The translations under genes were made by a program, and so were the position numbers. The notes beneath the pieces are model-generated. The model did no database searches, was not told the DNA's origin, and was given only the letters and a program-made list of their open reading frames with translations. From Melioribacter sp. (GTDB lineage: Bacteria > Bacteroidota > Ignavibacteria > Ignavibacteriales > Melioribacteraceae): a stretch of DNA of 64,000 nt. The number at the start of each line of letters is the position of its first letter. Within the stretch, counting starts at the first letter, position 1. Positions 45,971 to 55,827 of the stretch are shown piece after piece. The stretch covers positions 1-64,000 of the forward strand of contig JAHEZQ010000023.1 of assembly GCA_023250955.1 (NCBI GenBank), given 5' to 3'.

Positions 45971-46858
45971 ATGAAAAAACTTTTTCTAGTCTTTCTACTT
46001 TTTCTCAGCTGCTGCTACTTTCAGCCCAAAGAAAATTCTAATCTAACAATCGGAATTGTTACAGACGTTCAGTATTGTGCGTGCGAACCAAATGATGTTC
46101 GTTACTATAATAATTCTGCGGTAAAACTTGATAGCTGCATTAATTATTTCAATTCCCAGAAACTTGATTTTGTTGCCCATCTTGGAGATGCAATTGATCG
46201 TGACTTCAATAGCTTTGACGTGATATTGCCTCATTTCAGAAGATCAAAAGCACCGGTTTATTTTGTTCTTGGCAATCATGAGTTTAATGTGCAAGAAGAA
46301 TTTAAAACGAGTGTGCTTTCTAAAATGAATTTAAAAAATGATTACTACTCTATTTCTAAAGATGACTGGAAATTTATTTTTCTAAATGGAAATGATTTAA
46401 GCTTTAGAGTACCGCAAGACTCTATAAAAAAAGCCGAGAGAGATTCTTTGTATGCAAAATTAATAAGAACCGGAAGATGCAATACCGGTAAAGCTAACGG
46501 CGGATTGAGCTCTAAGCAATTTACATGGTTAAAAAATCAGCTTGAAGATGCTGTAAGAGCAAACAAAAAAGTAATTGTGATGTGTCACTTTCCAATTTAT
46601 CCCGTTGCGTGTCATAGTTTATTTAATGACGAAGAACTTACTGCAATGTTAACAGATTATAAATGTGTTAAAGCATATTTCTGCGGACATAATCATCCTG
46701 GTGGTTATGCTCTGAAAGATGGAGTACATTTCATAAACTTTAAGGGAATGGTTGATACTCCCGATAGTGCTTCTTTTGCAAAGGTTACATTAACTTCAGA
46801 TAGCATTTTTGTTATTGGACGGGGAAGAGAAATTACAAGAAGATTAAAAATTTTCTAA
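45971..46858 (+). CDS. Metallophosphoesterase, ADP-ribose/CDP-alcohol diphosphatase-like
   Basis: A 295-residue calcineurin-like phosphoesterase with a lipoprotein-like signal (LLFLSC). The metal motifs are IVTDVQYC (D-x-Q in place of D-x-H), HLGDAID, LGNHEF, CHFPIYP and GHNHPGG. The D-x-Q form and the preference for NDVRYYNNS resemble the ADPRibase-Mn subfamily. The substrate within a glycan cluster is unclear; a phosphodiester-linked sugar or nucleotide sugar is possible. It lies 18 bases after the fucosidase gene, on the same transcript. Confidence 0.78.
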   Translation: MKKLFLVFLLFLSCCYFQPKENSNLTIGIVTDVQYCACEPNDVRYYNNSAVKLDSCINYFNSQKLDFVAHLGDAIDRDFNSFDVILPHFRRSKAPVYFVLGNHEFNVQEEFKTSVLSKMNLKNDYYSISKDDWKFIFLNGNDLSFRVPQDSIKKAERDSLYAKLIRTGRCNTGKANGGLSSKQFTWLKNQLEDAVRANKKVIVMCHFPIYPVACHSLFNDEELTAMLTDYKCVKAYFCGHNHPGGYALKDGVHFINFKGMVDTPDSASFAKVTLTSDSIFVIGRGREITRRLKIF

Positions 46859-46880
46859 ATAAGATTAAAAGGATACAACA

Positions 46881-48230
46881 ATGAGCGAAGAATTAAATCG
46901 AAGAGACTTTATTAAAAAAAGTGCAATGGCTGGAGTTGGAATTGCTGTAAGTAGTGTTGCGCTAGCAGAAGAGCTACAGCAGAAATTAAAAAGTCCCGCG
47001 AAAGTTGCACCAACTACAAAGTCGATGGAAAAAGTACGTATTGGTTATGTTGGTGTGGGTTTACAAGGAACAGATCATGTTTCCAATCTACTTAAGATTA
47101 AAGGTGCCGAGATTGTGGCAGTGTGCGATATTGTTGAAGCTCATGCAACGAGAGCTCAAGATATGATCGTTAAAGCCGGTTTCAAAAAACCGGAGGCATA
47201 TACAAAAAGCGAAACTGATTTTAAACGCCTGTGCCAGCGTGATGATGTAGATCTTGTTTATAACGCTACTCCTTGGGAATGGCACGTGCCCGTTTGCATT
47301 GAAGCAATGAAAAACGGAAAACATGCAGCGACTGAAGTACCTGCCGCTTACACGATTGAAGACTGCTGGAAATTGGTTGAGGCTTCGGAGAAAACAGGAA
47401 AGTATTGCATCATGATGGAAAACTGCAATTATGATAAAACAGAAATGATGATTTTAAATATGGTGAAGAAAGGATTATTTGGTGAGCTTCTTCATGCAGA
47501 GTGCGGTTATTTGCATGATCTGCGCGGAGTAAAACACGATATGGAAGGTGAAGGTCTTTGGCGCAGAGCGCACTCGATGAAACGTAACGGCGACCTTTAT
47601 CCTACACACGGACTTGGGCCTGTTGCACAATGTTTAGATATAAACCGAGGAAATTATTTTGATTATTTAGTTTCGTTCGGAACAAAAACTCGGGGGCTTC
47701 ATTTATATGCAGAAAAAAGATTCGGTGCTGATAGTCCTCAAGCAAAAGAGAAATTTGTTTTAAGCGATGTTGTTACAACCGTTCTTAAAACTATGAATGG
47801 AGAGACAATCGTCCTTACGCATGATACAAGCTCTCCCCGTCCTTACAGCAGAAATATTTATGTACAGGGAACAAAAGGACTTGTAAGAAAATATCCCGAA
47901 CAAAAAATTTATATAGAACAGGAAGGTAAACCGGACGCTTGGGAAAAGATTGATGAGTATATGAAAAAATATGAACACCCAATCTGGGTTGATCTTGAAG
48001 AACAAAGCAAAGGTGCTGGACATGGCGGAATGGATTTTATCGAAGATTACAGATTGGTTAATTCGCTTCTTAAAGGTGTTGAGCCGGATATGGATGTTTA
48101 TGATGCAGCCGTTATAAGTGCAGTTTGTGAGCTGAGCGAGAAATCAATCAAACAAAAAAGCGCACCACAAAAATTTCCGGATTTTACACGAGGTATGTGG
48201 AAGAAGAAAAAAGAATTGATGGTAATGTAA
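46881..48230 (+). CDS. GH109-like NAD-dependent glycosidase (Gfo/Idh/MocA family)
   Basis: A 449-residue protein with a twin-arginine signal (R7-R8 in NRRDFIKK) followed by a Rossmann domain with VGVGLQGTDH and the motifs ECGYLHDLRG and RNGDLYPTHGLGPVAQ, typical of GH109. GH109 enzymes remove alpha-linked GalNAc by an NAD-dependent elimination route. Export by Tat fits, because the NAD-loaded protein would have to fold before transport. AAAGGA precedes the ATG. Other Gfo/Idh/MocA activities are possible, but the location among glycosidases favours GH109. Confidence 0.88.
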   Translation: MSEELNRRDFIKKSAMAGVGIAVSSVALAEELQQKLKSPAKVAPTTKSMEKVRIGYVGVGLQGTDHVSNLLKIKGAEIVAVCDIVEAHATRAQDMIVKAGFKKPEAYTKSETDFKRLCQRDDVDLVYNATPWEWHVPVCIEAMKNGKHAATEVPAAYTIEDCWKLVEASEKTGKYCIMMENCNYDKTEMMILNMVKKGLFGELLHAECGYLHDLRGVKHDMEGEGLWRRAHSMKRNGDLYPTHGLGPVAQCLDINRGNYFDYLVSFGTKTRGLHLYAEKRFGADSPQAKEKFVLSDVVTTVLKTMNGETIVLTHDTSSPRPYSRNIYVQGTKGLVRKYPEQKIYIEQEGKPDAWEKIDEYMKKYEHPIWVDLEEQSKGAGHGGMDFIEDYRLVNSLLKGVEPDMDVYDAAVISAVCELSEKSIKQKSAPQKFPDFTRGMWKKKKELMVM

Positions 48231-48284
48231 ATTAAAACTGTTGTAGGGAAAATCTTTTTTCAGAATTAATATTTGAGGATTAAG

Positions 48285-49388
48285 ATGGAAGAAATAAAAT
48301 CTAACCGTTTACTCTCCCTTGATGCTTTAAGAGGTTTTGATATGTTCTGGATAATTGGCGGTGAAGAAATATTTCACGTGTTAAAAAAATACACCGGCTT
48401 TCCCCTTTTCGTCTGGATGTCGGCGCAGCTTGAACATTCTGAATGGAACGGATTTAGTTTTTACGATCTCATCTTTCCTTTGTTTCTTTTTCTCTCCGGT
48501 GTTGCTATGCCATTCTCTCTTTCACGACAAATAGAAAAAGGGGTTCCAAAGAATAAGATTTATTTGAAAATCTTTCGAAGAGCTGCGTTATTAGTTCTAT
48601 TCGGTGTGTTTTACAATGGTCAACGCGATTGGAATCTTCAAAACATCAGATATGCAAGTGTACTTGGACAGATCGGCATTGCATATTTTCTTGCCGCAAT
48701 TATTTTCCTGAACACAAATTGGAAACAACAGCTCTATTGGGTTGGTGGAATTTTAATCGGCTATTGGGCAATTCAAAATTTTATTCCTGTTCCGGGATTT
48801 GGAGCGGGGGTGTTGACAAAAGAAGGAAGCATAAACGGTTTCATTGATAGAATGTTTATGCCGGGAAGGCTTTATCTTGGCATTCACGATCCCGAAGGAT
48901 GGCTTGTAAAAATTTCTGCAACTGCAACAGCTTTGATGGGTGCACTTACCGGTTCATATATAAAAAACGAAAAGGTAACCGGTTTTACTAAAATTGGCTA
49001 TTTGCTAATTGCTGCCGGTTCACTTCTAATTTTAGCTTTACTCATAAATTTTGTTTACCCGATAAATAAAAATCTTTGGACGAGTTCATTTGCCTTGTAT
49101 ACAGCGGGCTGGTCTATTCTTCTCTTAACCATATTTTATTTTGTGATAGATGTACTTGATTTTAAAAAATGGTCATTCTTTTTTGTCGTAATCGGAATGA
49201 ACTCAATCACGGTTTATCTTGCTTCGTCTTTATTTGATTATTCTCATACAGTCAAAAAGATCTTTGGGGGCTTAATCCCATTGTTTGATAAAGGATTACA
49301 ACCGGCAATCTTTGCTTGCTGTGTTATTGCTATTGAGTGGATACTTCTCTATTTCTTATATAAGAAAAAAATATTTATGAGAGTGTAA
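48285..49388 (+). CDS. DUF5009/HGSNAT-like membrane protein
   Basis: A 367-residue inner-membrane protein with about 10-11 membrane segments. The opening RLLSLDALRGFDMFWIIGGE is the signature of the DUF5009/heparan-alpha-glucosaminide acetyltransferase-like family, also called NagX in GlcNAc-use clusters. It may transport or acetylate amino sugars. The ATG at 48285 is preceded by GAGGATTAAG and is preferred over a TTG at 48273. Its place between the GH109 and a GH29 gene suggests a role in handling HexNAc products. Confidence 0.83.
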   Translation: MEEIKSNRLLSLDALRGFDMFWIIGGEEIFHVLKKYTGFPLFVWMSAQLEHSEWNGFSFYDLIFPLFLFLSGVAMPFSLSRQIEKGVPKNKIYLKIFRRAALLVLFGVFYNGQRDWNLQNIRYASVLGQIGIAYFLAAIIFLNTNWKQQLYWVGGILIGYWAIQNFIPVPGFGAGVLTKEGSINGFIDRMFMPGRLYLGIHDPEGWLVKISATATALMGALTGSYIKNEKVTGFTKIGYLLIAAGSLLILALLINFVYPINKNLWTSSFALYTAGWSILLLTIFYFVIDVLDFKKWSFFFVVIGMNSITVYLASSLFDYSHTVKKIFGGLIPLFDKGLQPAIFACCVIAIEWILLYFLYKKKIFMRV

Positions 49389-49420
49389 TTAAACCACAAA
49401 AGACTTTTTCGGAAACACTA

Positions 49421-50950
49421 ATGACAAAAATAATTGCCTTTGTTTTTTTATTCGCATTTATAACAACTATCTATTCACAACAAACAATTGACAACAGACA
49501 AAAAAATTTTGCATTCATAAAACCAACTGACACACCCGAACAAATAATTACAAAAGTAGCAAATGTTGTTCCAACAAAGCAACAGTATGAGTGGCAGAAG
49601 TTGGAATTTATCGCGTTCGCACATTTCGGAATGAACACATTTACAAATAACGAATGGGGCGCAGGAAAAGAAGATGAGAAACTTTTTAATCCCTCAAGTC
49701 TTGATGCTCGGCAATGGGCGCGTGTTTATAAAAAAGCCGGAATGAAGTTGGCAATATTAACCGTGAAGCATCATGGCGGATTTTGTCTTTGGCCAAGCAA
49801 ATATACAGAACACAGCGTAAAAAATTCTCTGTGGAAAAACGGCAAAGGTGATGTTGTTAAAGAATTTGTAAATGCATGTAGAGAATACGGATTGAACGTC
49901 GGGCTCTATCTTTCTCCTTGGGATAGAAATAATCCGGACTACGGCGACTCACCGAAATACAACGAATATTTCTGCAATCAACTGCGCGAGCTTCTAACAA
50001 ATTACGGGGAGATAACCGAGGTCTGGTTTGACGGTGCTAACGTTGAGGGACCGAACGGGAAAAAGCAAGTTTATGATTGGCAAGCATATTATAAAGTCAT
50101 ACGCGAGCTTCAACCGAATGCTGTTATATTCGGCATGGCACCGGATATTCGGTGGGTTGGAACTGAATCGGGTTACGGCAGAGAAACCGAATGGAATGTT
50201 ATTCCGATTGATCTTTCTAAATTAAATGAAACGTCAGCGGCCTCCATGAAAAATCCTCTTGATAAAATTTATCAGCCGAAAGATTTAATGGGTGATGATC
50301 TCGGGGGCAGAGAAAAAATTAAAACTGCAAATGGTCTGTTCTGGTATCCGGCAGAGACAGATGTTTCAATCAGACCCGGATGGTTTTACCGCGCTTCTGA
50401 AGATACAGTGGTTAAATCGCCGGAGAAATTAGTTGATATATATTTCAGCTCGGTTGGTCGCAATAGCGTTCTGCTTCTTAATGTTCCTCCCGATAAACGC
50501 GGATTGATTTCAGATTACGATATAAAAAGTCTAACCGGAATGAAAAAGATTCTGGATAAAACATTTAAGAACAATCTCGTTGTTGATGCAAAAATAAAAT
50601 CGTTTGGAATGAAAAAAGTTTTTGCAAAAAATTTATTAAATAATAATACATATTGGACAACCGATTCAACAAAAACTGATGCCGAATTGGAGTTTACATT
50701 AAGCGGCACCAAAACTTTTGATGTCGTTATGCTTCAAGAGGAAATTAGAGTGGGACAACGCATTGAAAAATTTCATCTTGAGTATTGGGATGGAAAGAAC
50801 TGGAATAATTTTGTTGATGGAACTACTGTTGGATATAAACGATTACTCCATTTCCAGCCTGTGAAAACTAATCGAGTAAAACTTGTGATCGAACAATCGC
50901 GTTCGAATCCCATTTTTGCAAACTTCGGATTGTTCAAAATGCCAAGGTGA
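49421..50950 (+). CDS. GH29 alpha-L-fucosidase with F5/8C-like tail
   Basis: A 509-residue exported fucosidase, the second GH29 in the cluster. The signal peptide is about 1-20. The barrel motifs are AHFGMNTF, KHHGGFCLWPS and the nucleophile D204 in VWFDGAN, and a discoidin-like region lies at about 380-507. The different motif wording (HFGMNTF versus HWGLYAI) suggests a different subfamily from the enzyme at 43910. It starts 32 bases after the membrane-protein gene. Confidence 0.9.
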   Translation: MTKIIAFVFLFAFITTIYSQQTIDNRQKNFAFIKPTDTPEQIITKVANVVPTKQQYEWQKLEFIAFAHFGMNTFTNNEWGAGKEDEKLFNPSSLDARQWARVYKKAGMKLAILTVKHHGGFCLWPSKYTEHSVKNSLWKNGKGDVVKEFVNACREYGLNVGLYLSPWDRNNPDYGDSPKYNEYFCNQLRELLTNYGEITEVWFDGANVEGPNGKKQVYDWQAYYKVIRELQPNAVIFGMAPDIRWVGTESGYGRETEWNVIPIDLSKLNETSAASMKNPLDKIYQPKDLMGDDLGGREKIKTANGLFWYPAETDVSIRPGWFYRASEDTVVKSPEKLVDIYFSSVGRNSVLLLNVPPDKRGLISDYDIKSLTGMKKILDKTFKNNLVVDAKIKSFGMKKVFAKNLLNNNTYWTTDSTKTDAELEFTLSGTKTFDVVMLQEEIRVGQRIEKFHLEYWDGKNWNNFVDGTTVGYKRLLHFQPVKTNRVKLVIEQSRSNPIFANFGLFKMPR

Positions 50951-50967
50951 CAATAAAGGAATTTATC

Positions 50968-52395
50968 ATGAAAAAATTTTTCTTATTCTTTCTCTTAATC
51001 TTACTCTCAAAAACTTCCGCTCAAGAGTATCTTCAAAAATATTATCCTGAAACCGATCCGCTTGTGCTTAAACAATTGGAAAAATGGCAGGACATTAAAT
51101 TCGGTTTGCTTATGCACTGGGGCCCGTATTCTCAATGGGGGGTTGTTGAATCATGGTCTATCTGTTCTGAAGATGAAGGATGGGAAAAAAGAAATAATGA
51201 TAACTATGTTGAATACAAAAAAAGGTACGAGGATCTAAAGAAAACTTTTAATCCTACAAAATTTGATCCGGGCAGGTGGGCAAAAGCCGCAAAAGATGCC
51301 GGGATGAAATATGTAGTCTTCACCACAAAACACCACGATGGTTTTTCGATGTTCGACACAAAACAAACCGATTATAAAATCACCGATCCTGACTGCGCAT
51401 TCAGTACAAATCCGAAAGCAAATATTGCAAAAGAAATATTTAGCGCATTCCGCAATGAAGGATTTATGACGGGCGCATATTTTTCCAAACCAGATTGGCA
51501 CAATGAAAATTATTGGTGGTCGAATTTTGCAACGCCAGACCGGAATGTAAATTATAATATTCCGACTTATCCCGATCGCTGGAAAAAGTTCGTCGAGTTC
51601 ACACATAATCAAATTATGGAATTGATGACCAACTACGGAAGAATGGACATTCTATGGCTCGATGGCGGATGGGTACGCATCAAAACGGACGAAGAGGTAA
51701 AAGAACAAATGCTCTCTGCAAAATATGCAACGCGGCCTCAGAGCCAGGATATAAATATGCCGGAGCTAGTTAGAAAAGCACGGGAGAAACAACCGGGATT
51801 AATTGTTGTTGACCGTGCTGTAGAGGGACCTTATCAAAATTATCTTACTCCTGAAAATCAAATTCCGGGAAGGCTACTTCCCTACCCATGGGAATCTTGC
51901 ATCATAATGGGCGGAGGATGGAGTTACGCATTCAATGCAAAATACAAAAGCACGCACGAGCTGATAAATATTCTTGTTGATATTGTTTCGAAAGGCGGAA
52001 ATCTTCTTCTTAACATTGCACCATCACCCGAAGGAACTTGGGATGATGAAGCTTATTTGAGGTTGAAAGAAATTGGTGTCTGGATGAAGATTAATGGCGA
52101 AGCGATTTATAATACCCGTCCCCTTGCACCTTACAGGGAAGGAAAAATTTGTTTTACTCAGTTGAAGGACGGAACTTCATGTGCAATTTACCTTGCTGAT
52201 GAAAATGAAAAAACAATTCCCACCGAAATAAATTTGCCTTCTTCAGTTGTGGGAAGTAAATCAACAGTTTCGTTACTCGGCTCAAAAGTAAAATTGAACT
52301 TGAAAAAGGCGGGACAAAATTTTACAGTTCATATACCGCAAGCATTACAAAATAATCCGCCATGTGAAAATGCATGGGTGTTGAAGATTAAATAA
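50968..52395 (+). CDS. GH29 alpha-L-fucosidase
   Basis: A 475-residue exported enzyme, the third GH29 gene. The signal peptide is followed by KFGLLMHWGPYSQWG, TKHHDGFSMFDTKQTDY and the likely nucleophile D232 in LWLDGGW. The ATG at 50968 has AAAGGA 8 bases ahead; a GTG at 50947 overlaps the previous stop. No PA14 or chitobiase module is attached. Three fucosidases in one cluster point to varied fucosyl linkages or acceptors. Confidence 0.9.
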   Translation: MKKFFLFFLLILLSKTSAQEYLQKYYPETDPLVLKQLEKWQDIKFGLLMHWGPYSQWGVVESWSICSEDEGWEKRNNDNYVEYKKRYEDLKKTFNPTKFDPGRWAKAAKDAGMKYVVFTTKHHDGFSMFDTKQTDYKITDPDCAFSTNPKANIAKEIFSAFRNEGFMTGAYFSKPDWHNENYWWSNFATPDRNVNYNIPTYPDRWKKFVEFTHNQIMELMTNYGRMDILWLDGGWVRIKTDEEVKEQMLSAKYATRPQSQDINMPELVRKAREKQPGLIVVDRAVEGPYQNYLTPENQIPGRLLPYPWESCIIMGGGWSYAFNAKYKSTHELINILVDIVSKGGNLLLNIAPSPEGTWDDEAYLRLKEIGVWMKINGEAIYNTRPLAPYREGKICFTQLKDGTSCAIYLADENEKTIPTEINLPSSVVGSKSTVSLLGSKVKLNLKKAGQNFTVHIPQALQNNPPCENAWVLKIK

Positions 52396-52413
52396 TCATA
52401 TCAGAGAATGTTT

Positions 52414-54201
52414 ATGAAAAAAATCGTTTTATTTTTATTTGTACTTATTGGTGTTTGTTCAGCACAAAAACATACGTTCACACTTTCTCCGGATAATTTT
52501 CTTCTCGATGGAAAACCGTTTCAGATAATAAGCGGAGAATTACATCCCGCACGGATACCAAAAGAATATTGGCGACATAGAATCCAAATGGCAAAAGCGA
52601 TGGGATGCAATACAATTGCCGTATACATATTTTGGAATTATCACGAATTATCTCCCGACAAATTCGATTTCAAATCCGAGAACCGGGACATAGCTCAATT
52701 CATTAAGATTGCACAAGAAGAAAATATGTGGGTGTTGTTCCGTCCCGGTCCTTATGTTTGTGCCGAGTGGGATTTCGGCGGATTGCCTCCTTATCTCTTG
52801 AAAATTCCCGATATCAAAGTTAGGTGCATTGATCCGCGCTACATGAAAGCGGTTGAGAATTATCTAACTCACATTTCAAAAATTATTAAACCGCTCCTTA
52901 TTACCAACGGTGGACCGATTTTAATGGTGCAGATTGAAAACGAATATGGAAGTTACGGCAACGATAAAAATTATCTTGAGGAACTAAGAAAGATTTGGTT
53001 GAAGAATGGTATTGATGTTCCGTTCTATACTGCGGACGGACCAACTCCATACATGCTCGAAGCCGGGAACATTGACGGTGCCGCAATCGGCTTAGACAGC
53101 GGATCGAACGAAAAAGATTTTGAACAGGCAAAGAAAAGAAATCCGAATGTTCCTTCATTCAGCAGTGAAACTTACCCCGGCTGGTTTACTCCGTGGGGAG
53201 GTAATTGGGGACGCGCTGATACCGCAAGTCTTTTTAAGGAAATAAAATTTTTATTAGAAAACAACAAATCGTTTAACCTGTATGTGGTTCATGGCGGAAC
53301 AAATTTTGGTTTTACTGCGGGGGCTAATTCCGGCAACAAACCTTTTGAACCCGACATAACAAGTTATGATTATGATGCACCAATTAATGAACAAGGATTG
53401 CCAACGCCTAAATATTTTGCGTTGAGAAATTTAATCTCAAAATATGTTAAGAACATTTCCAATTTACCGAAACCGGTTCCGTCAATTGAAATCCCTGAAA
53501 TCAAAATGCAATTGTTCTCAAGCGTGTGGAATAATCTTCCTCAGCCAAAACAAGTAGTACAGCCGAAACCGATGGAAATGTTCGATCAATATGAAGGATT
53601 TATTTTGTACAAAACAAAATTGATCGGACACAAGAGCGGCAAGCTAACAATTACCGATCTTCATGATTATGCAACAATTTTTTTGAATGGAAAATATATC
53701 GGCAAGCTCGACAGACGTGAAGGAGAAAAAATAATTGATTTACCCAAAAGTGATGTAAAAGATCCGGTTCTTGAAATTTTTGTTGAGGCGATGGGAAGAA
53801 TAAATTATGGACAAAACTTGATTGACAGAAAGGGAATTACCGACCGTGTTACTTTAAACGGAATGACATTGATGAACTGGGAAGTTTGCAACTTGCCGTT
53901 CGATACGAAATATATTCAATCGGTAAAGCAATCAAACATCTCTCGGGATCGAAGAGGATTTTTCTTCAAAGGAACATTTGATTTAAATGAAATTGCAGAT
54001 ACGTACATTGACATGAGTAATTACAAAAAAGGTGTTGTATACATTAACAGAAAAAATCTCGGCCGATATTGGGATATTGGTCCACAAAAAAGATTATACT
54101 GTCCCGCACCTTGGTTAAAGAAAGGAAAAAATGAAATTATTATTTTTGATCTGATTGAAGCGGAAGCAAAGCCCGTGATAGGAGTTAAAACCCTTGAATA
54201 A
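52414..54201 (+). CDS. GH35 beta-galactosidase
   Basis: A 595-residue exported GH35 enzyme: signal peptide about 1-17, then ISGELHPARIPKEYWRHRI, AEWDFGGLP, the acid/base glutamate E177 in QIENEYGSYG and the nucleophile E252 in SSETYPGW. C-terminal jelly-roll domains follow. It should cleave terminal beta-galactose, for example from Gal-beta-1,3- or 1,4-linked antennae. The ATG at 52414 gives better spacing to AGAGA than the in-frame ATG at 52408, but either could be used. Confidence 0.92.
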   Translation: MKKIVLFLFVLIGVCSAQKHTFTLSPDNFLLDGKPFQIISGELHPARIPKEYWRHRIQMAKAMGCNTIAVYIFWNYHELSPDKFDFKSENRDIAQFIKIAQEENMWVLFRPGPYVCAEWDFGGLPPYLLKIPDIKVRCIDPRYMKAVENYLTHISKIIKPLLITNGGPILMVQIENEYGSYGNDKNYLEELRKIWLKNGIDVPFYTADGPTPYMLEAGNIDGAAIGLDSGSNEKDFEQAKKRNPNVPSFSSETYPGWFTPWGGNWGRADTASLFKEIKFLLENNKSFNLYVVHGGTNFGFTAGANSGNKPFEPDITSYDYDAPINEQGLPTPKYFALRNLISKYVKNISNLPKPVPSIEIPEIKMQLFSSVWNNLPQPKQVVQPKPMEMFDQYEGFILYKTKLIGHKSGKLTITDLHDYATIFLNGKYIGKLDRREGEKIIDLPKSDVKDPVLEIFVEAMGRINYGQNLIDRKGITDRVTLNGMTLMNWEVCNLPFDTKYIQSVKQSNISRDRRGFFFKGTFDLNEIADTYIDMSNYKKGVVYINRKNLGRYWDIGPQKRLYCPAPWLKKGKNEIIIFDLIEAEAKPVIGVKTLE

Positions 54202-54207
54202 AATTAA

Positions 54208-54240
54208 TTTGTCATATTGAGCGAAGCGAAATATCTATCA
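54208..54240. repeat. GTCATATTGAGCGAAGCGAAATATCT repeat
   Basis: The sequence ATTTGTCATATTGAGCGAAGCGAAATATCTATC fits the widespread bacterial intergenic consensus GTCATxxTGAGCGAAGCGAAxxATCT. It lies between the GH35 and SGNH genes. It is the only copy of this family that I see in the window. Confidence 0.6.
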
Positions 54241-54261
54241 ACTTATAAATAGAAAAATGCT

Positions 54262-54951
54262 ATGAAATCTCTTTCAAAAAAATTATCGAAGATGTTTTTT
54301 CTTTTCTTTTTTACTTTATCGTTCGTTTCTTTTGCTCAAGAAGCAAAGCAAATTACGTCAACAAAAGTTGCATGCATTGGAAATAGTATAACATTTGGTT
54401 CGGGCATCGAAGACAAAGTAAAAGATTCTTACCCCTCCGTGTTAGGAAGATTATTGGGAGACACTTACGAAGTAAAAAATTTTGGTTTAAGCGGAAGAAC
54501 AATGTTGAGAAAAGGAAACCGTCCTTACTGGAACGAACCTACATTTCAAGAGGCACTTACATATAATCCCGATATAGTTATTATCAAACTCGGCACGAAC
54601 GATTCGAAACCGATGAACTGGCAATTCAAAGAGAATTTCGAAAAAGATTACGGAGATTTTGTTGATGTATTTAAGAATCTGCCGTCTAAACCGAAAATAT
54701 TTATTTGCAAACCCGTTCCGGCATTTAAAGTTAATTTTGATATTCGCGATTCTATAATTGTAAATGATATAATCCCTATGGTTGAAAAGATTAGCAAAGA
54801 TAAAAATGTTGAGATTATTGACTTGTACAAACCATTCGAAGGAAAAGAGATTCTTCTTCCCGATGGTATTCATCCCAACGAAGCAGGTGCAGCATTAATG
54901 GCAAAAGTAATTTATAAAGCAATCATAGAAAAAGAAGCTGCTGAGAAATAA
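54262..54951 (+). CDS. Exported SGNH/GDSL hydrolase
   Basis: A 229-residue esterase with a signal peptide (about 1-25) and the SGNH blocks: S42 in IGNSITFG, the GLSG block, LGTND, and D201/H204 in DGIHPNEAG. Enzymes of this group deacetylate sugars or xylan, or act as sialate O-acetylesterases or lysophospholipases. Its location at the end of the glycosidase run suggests removal of O-acetyl groups from glycans. It lies 60 bases from GH35, across a short repeat. Confidence 0.85.
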   Translation: MKSLSKKLSKMFFLFFFTLSFVSFAQEAKQITSTKVACIGNSITFGSGIEDKVKDSYPSVLGRLLGDTYEVKNFGLSGRTMLRKGNRPYWNEPTFQEALTYNPDIVIIKLGTNDSKPMNWQFKENFEKDYGDFVDVFKNLPSKPKIFICKPVPAFKVNFDIRDSIIVNDIIPMVEKISKDKNVEIIDLYKPFEGKEILLPDGIHPNEAGAALMAKVIYKAIIEKEAAEK

Positions 54952-54966
54952 TATTCTAAAAATATT

Positions 54967-55038
54967 CTTTGCGCCCTTCGTGTGGTTAAAAGATTTAAAC
55001 GCGGAGCTCACAGAGAATTCGCAAAGGACGCAGAGAAA
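54967..55038. repeat. CTTTGCG/CGCAGAG repeat
   Basis: CTTTGCGCCCTTCGTGTGGTTAAA and TTTAAACGCGGAG...AGAATTCGCAAAGGACGCAGAG. It shares most words with the repeat before gatD (22365-22453). It sits between the convergent SGNH and membrane-protein genes. Confidence 0.6.
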
Positions 55039-55041
55039 AAT

Positions 55042-55611
55042 TTACATGCTTATTCTAGGCCACAACCAGCCGAATACTCCGGCAGTTAGAAGAGCATAAA
55101 GCAACCCATCAATTGTTGCTTTTATTGTTGTACTCCAAGACCGCCCGTACCAAATAGAAAATTGCCAAAGCGCAAAAGTGTATCCCATAAAAGCAGTGGC
55201 TCCTACAAAACGAAAAACTGATAAATACGTTGCACCAACTTGAAGTGCGTGACCTGCAATGTATGCGGCAAAAAATCCCACTACTACTGAGTAAAGAAAC
55301 CAAAGACCCAAAGTTGGCCCCATCTTCCACATTTCATTTGGTCTTACGGTGAAAATAACTACCGGACCTTTTTTAATTCTCTCGGCAAAAGCAGGCGATT
55401 TCATATCATCCATGCCTGATGCTAAAGGCGCCATATAATCGCCAGTCGGAATATTGAATGGACGAAGTGCATCCAGCACTTTGCCTTCATCCGGAATTTT
55501 TTTGTAATCTTTTTTATGCCATGGTGTTACCATGTGTATGATTGAACTAACGATAAAGACAACTACTGCCGATAAAAGGATGGGTAACCAGAGTGAAGTT
55601 AATTCTACCAT
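55042..55611 (-). CDS. Conserved membrane protein, function unknown
   Basis: A 189-residue protein with four or five predicted membrane segments and a cytoplasmic-type stretch (about 30-95, [27 protein letters not shown]). I recognise it as a widely seen hypothetical but do not know a function. AAGGAGAAC precedes the ATG. It is the only gene on the opposite strand within the glycosidase cluster and may be a later insertion. Confidence 0.7.
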   Translation of the reverse strand: MVELTSLWLPILLSAVVVFIVSSIIHMVTPWHKKDYKKIPDEGKVLDALRPFNIPTGDYMAPLASGMDDMKSPAFAERIKKGPVVIFTVRPNEMWKMGPTLGLWFLYSVVVGFFAAYIAGHALQVGATYLSVFRFVGATAFMGYTFALWQFSIWYGRSWSTTIKATIDGLLYALLTAGVFGWLWPRISM

Positions 55612-55827
55612 GTTGTTCTCCTTTTTTATTGTTTATGAACAGGGGAAAATTTATCTGTCCATTTATTTATTTTTTTTATGAGAAAGTGAATCTGCCAGAT
55701 GAGTTGCTTGCAACATAGCAAATAGACATTTATGGCTCAAGAAAAATCTTTCTTACTTTTCATTTCATTACTTATTTTACAATCAATTATTAAATAATAG
55801 TTTTCATTATTAAGATTTAGGTTTAGC

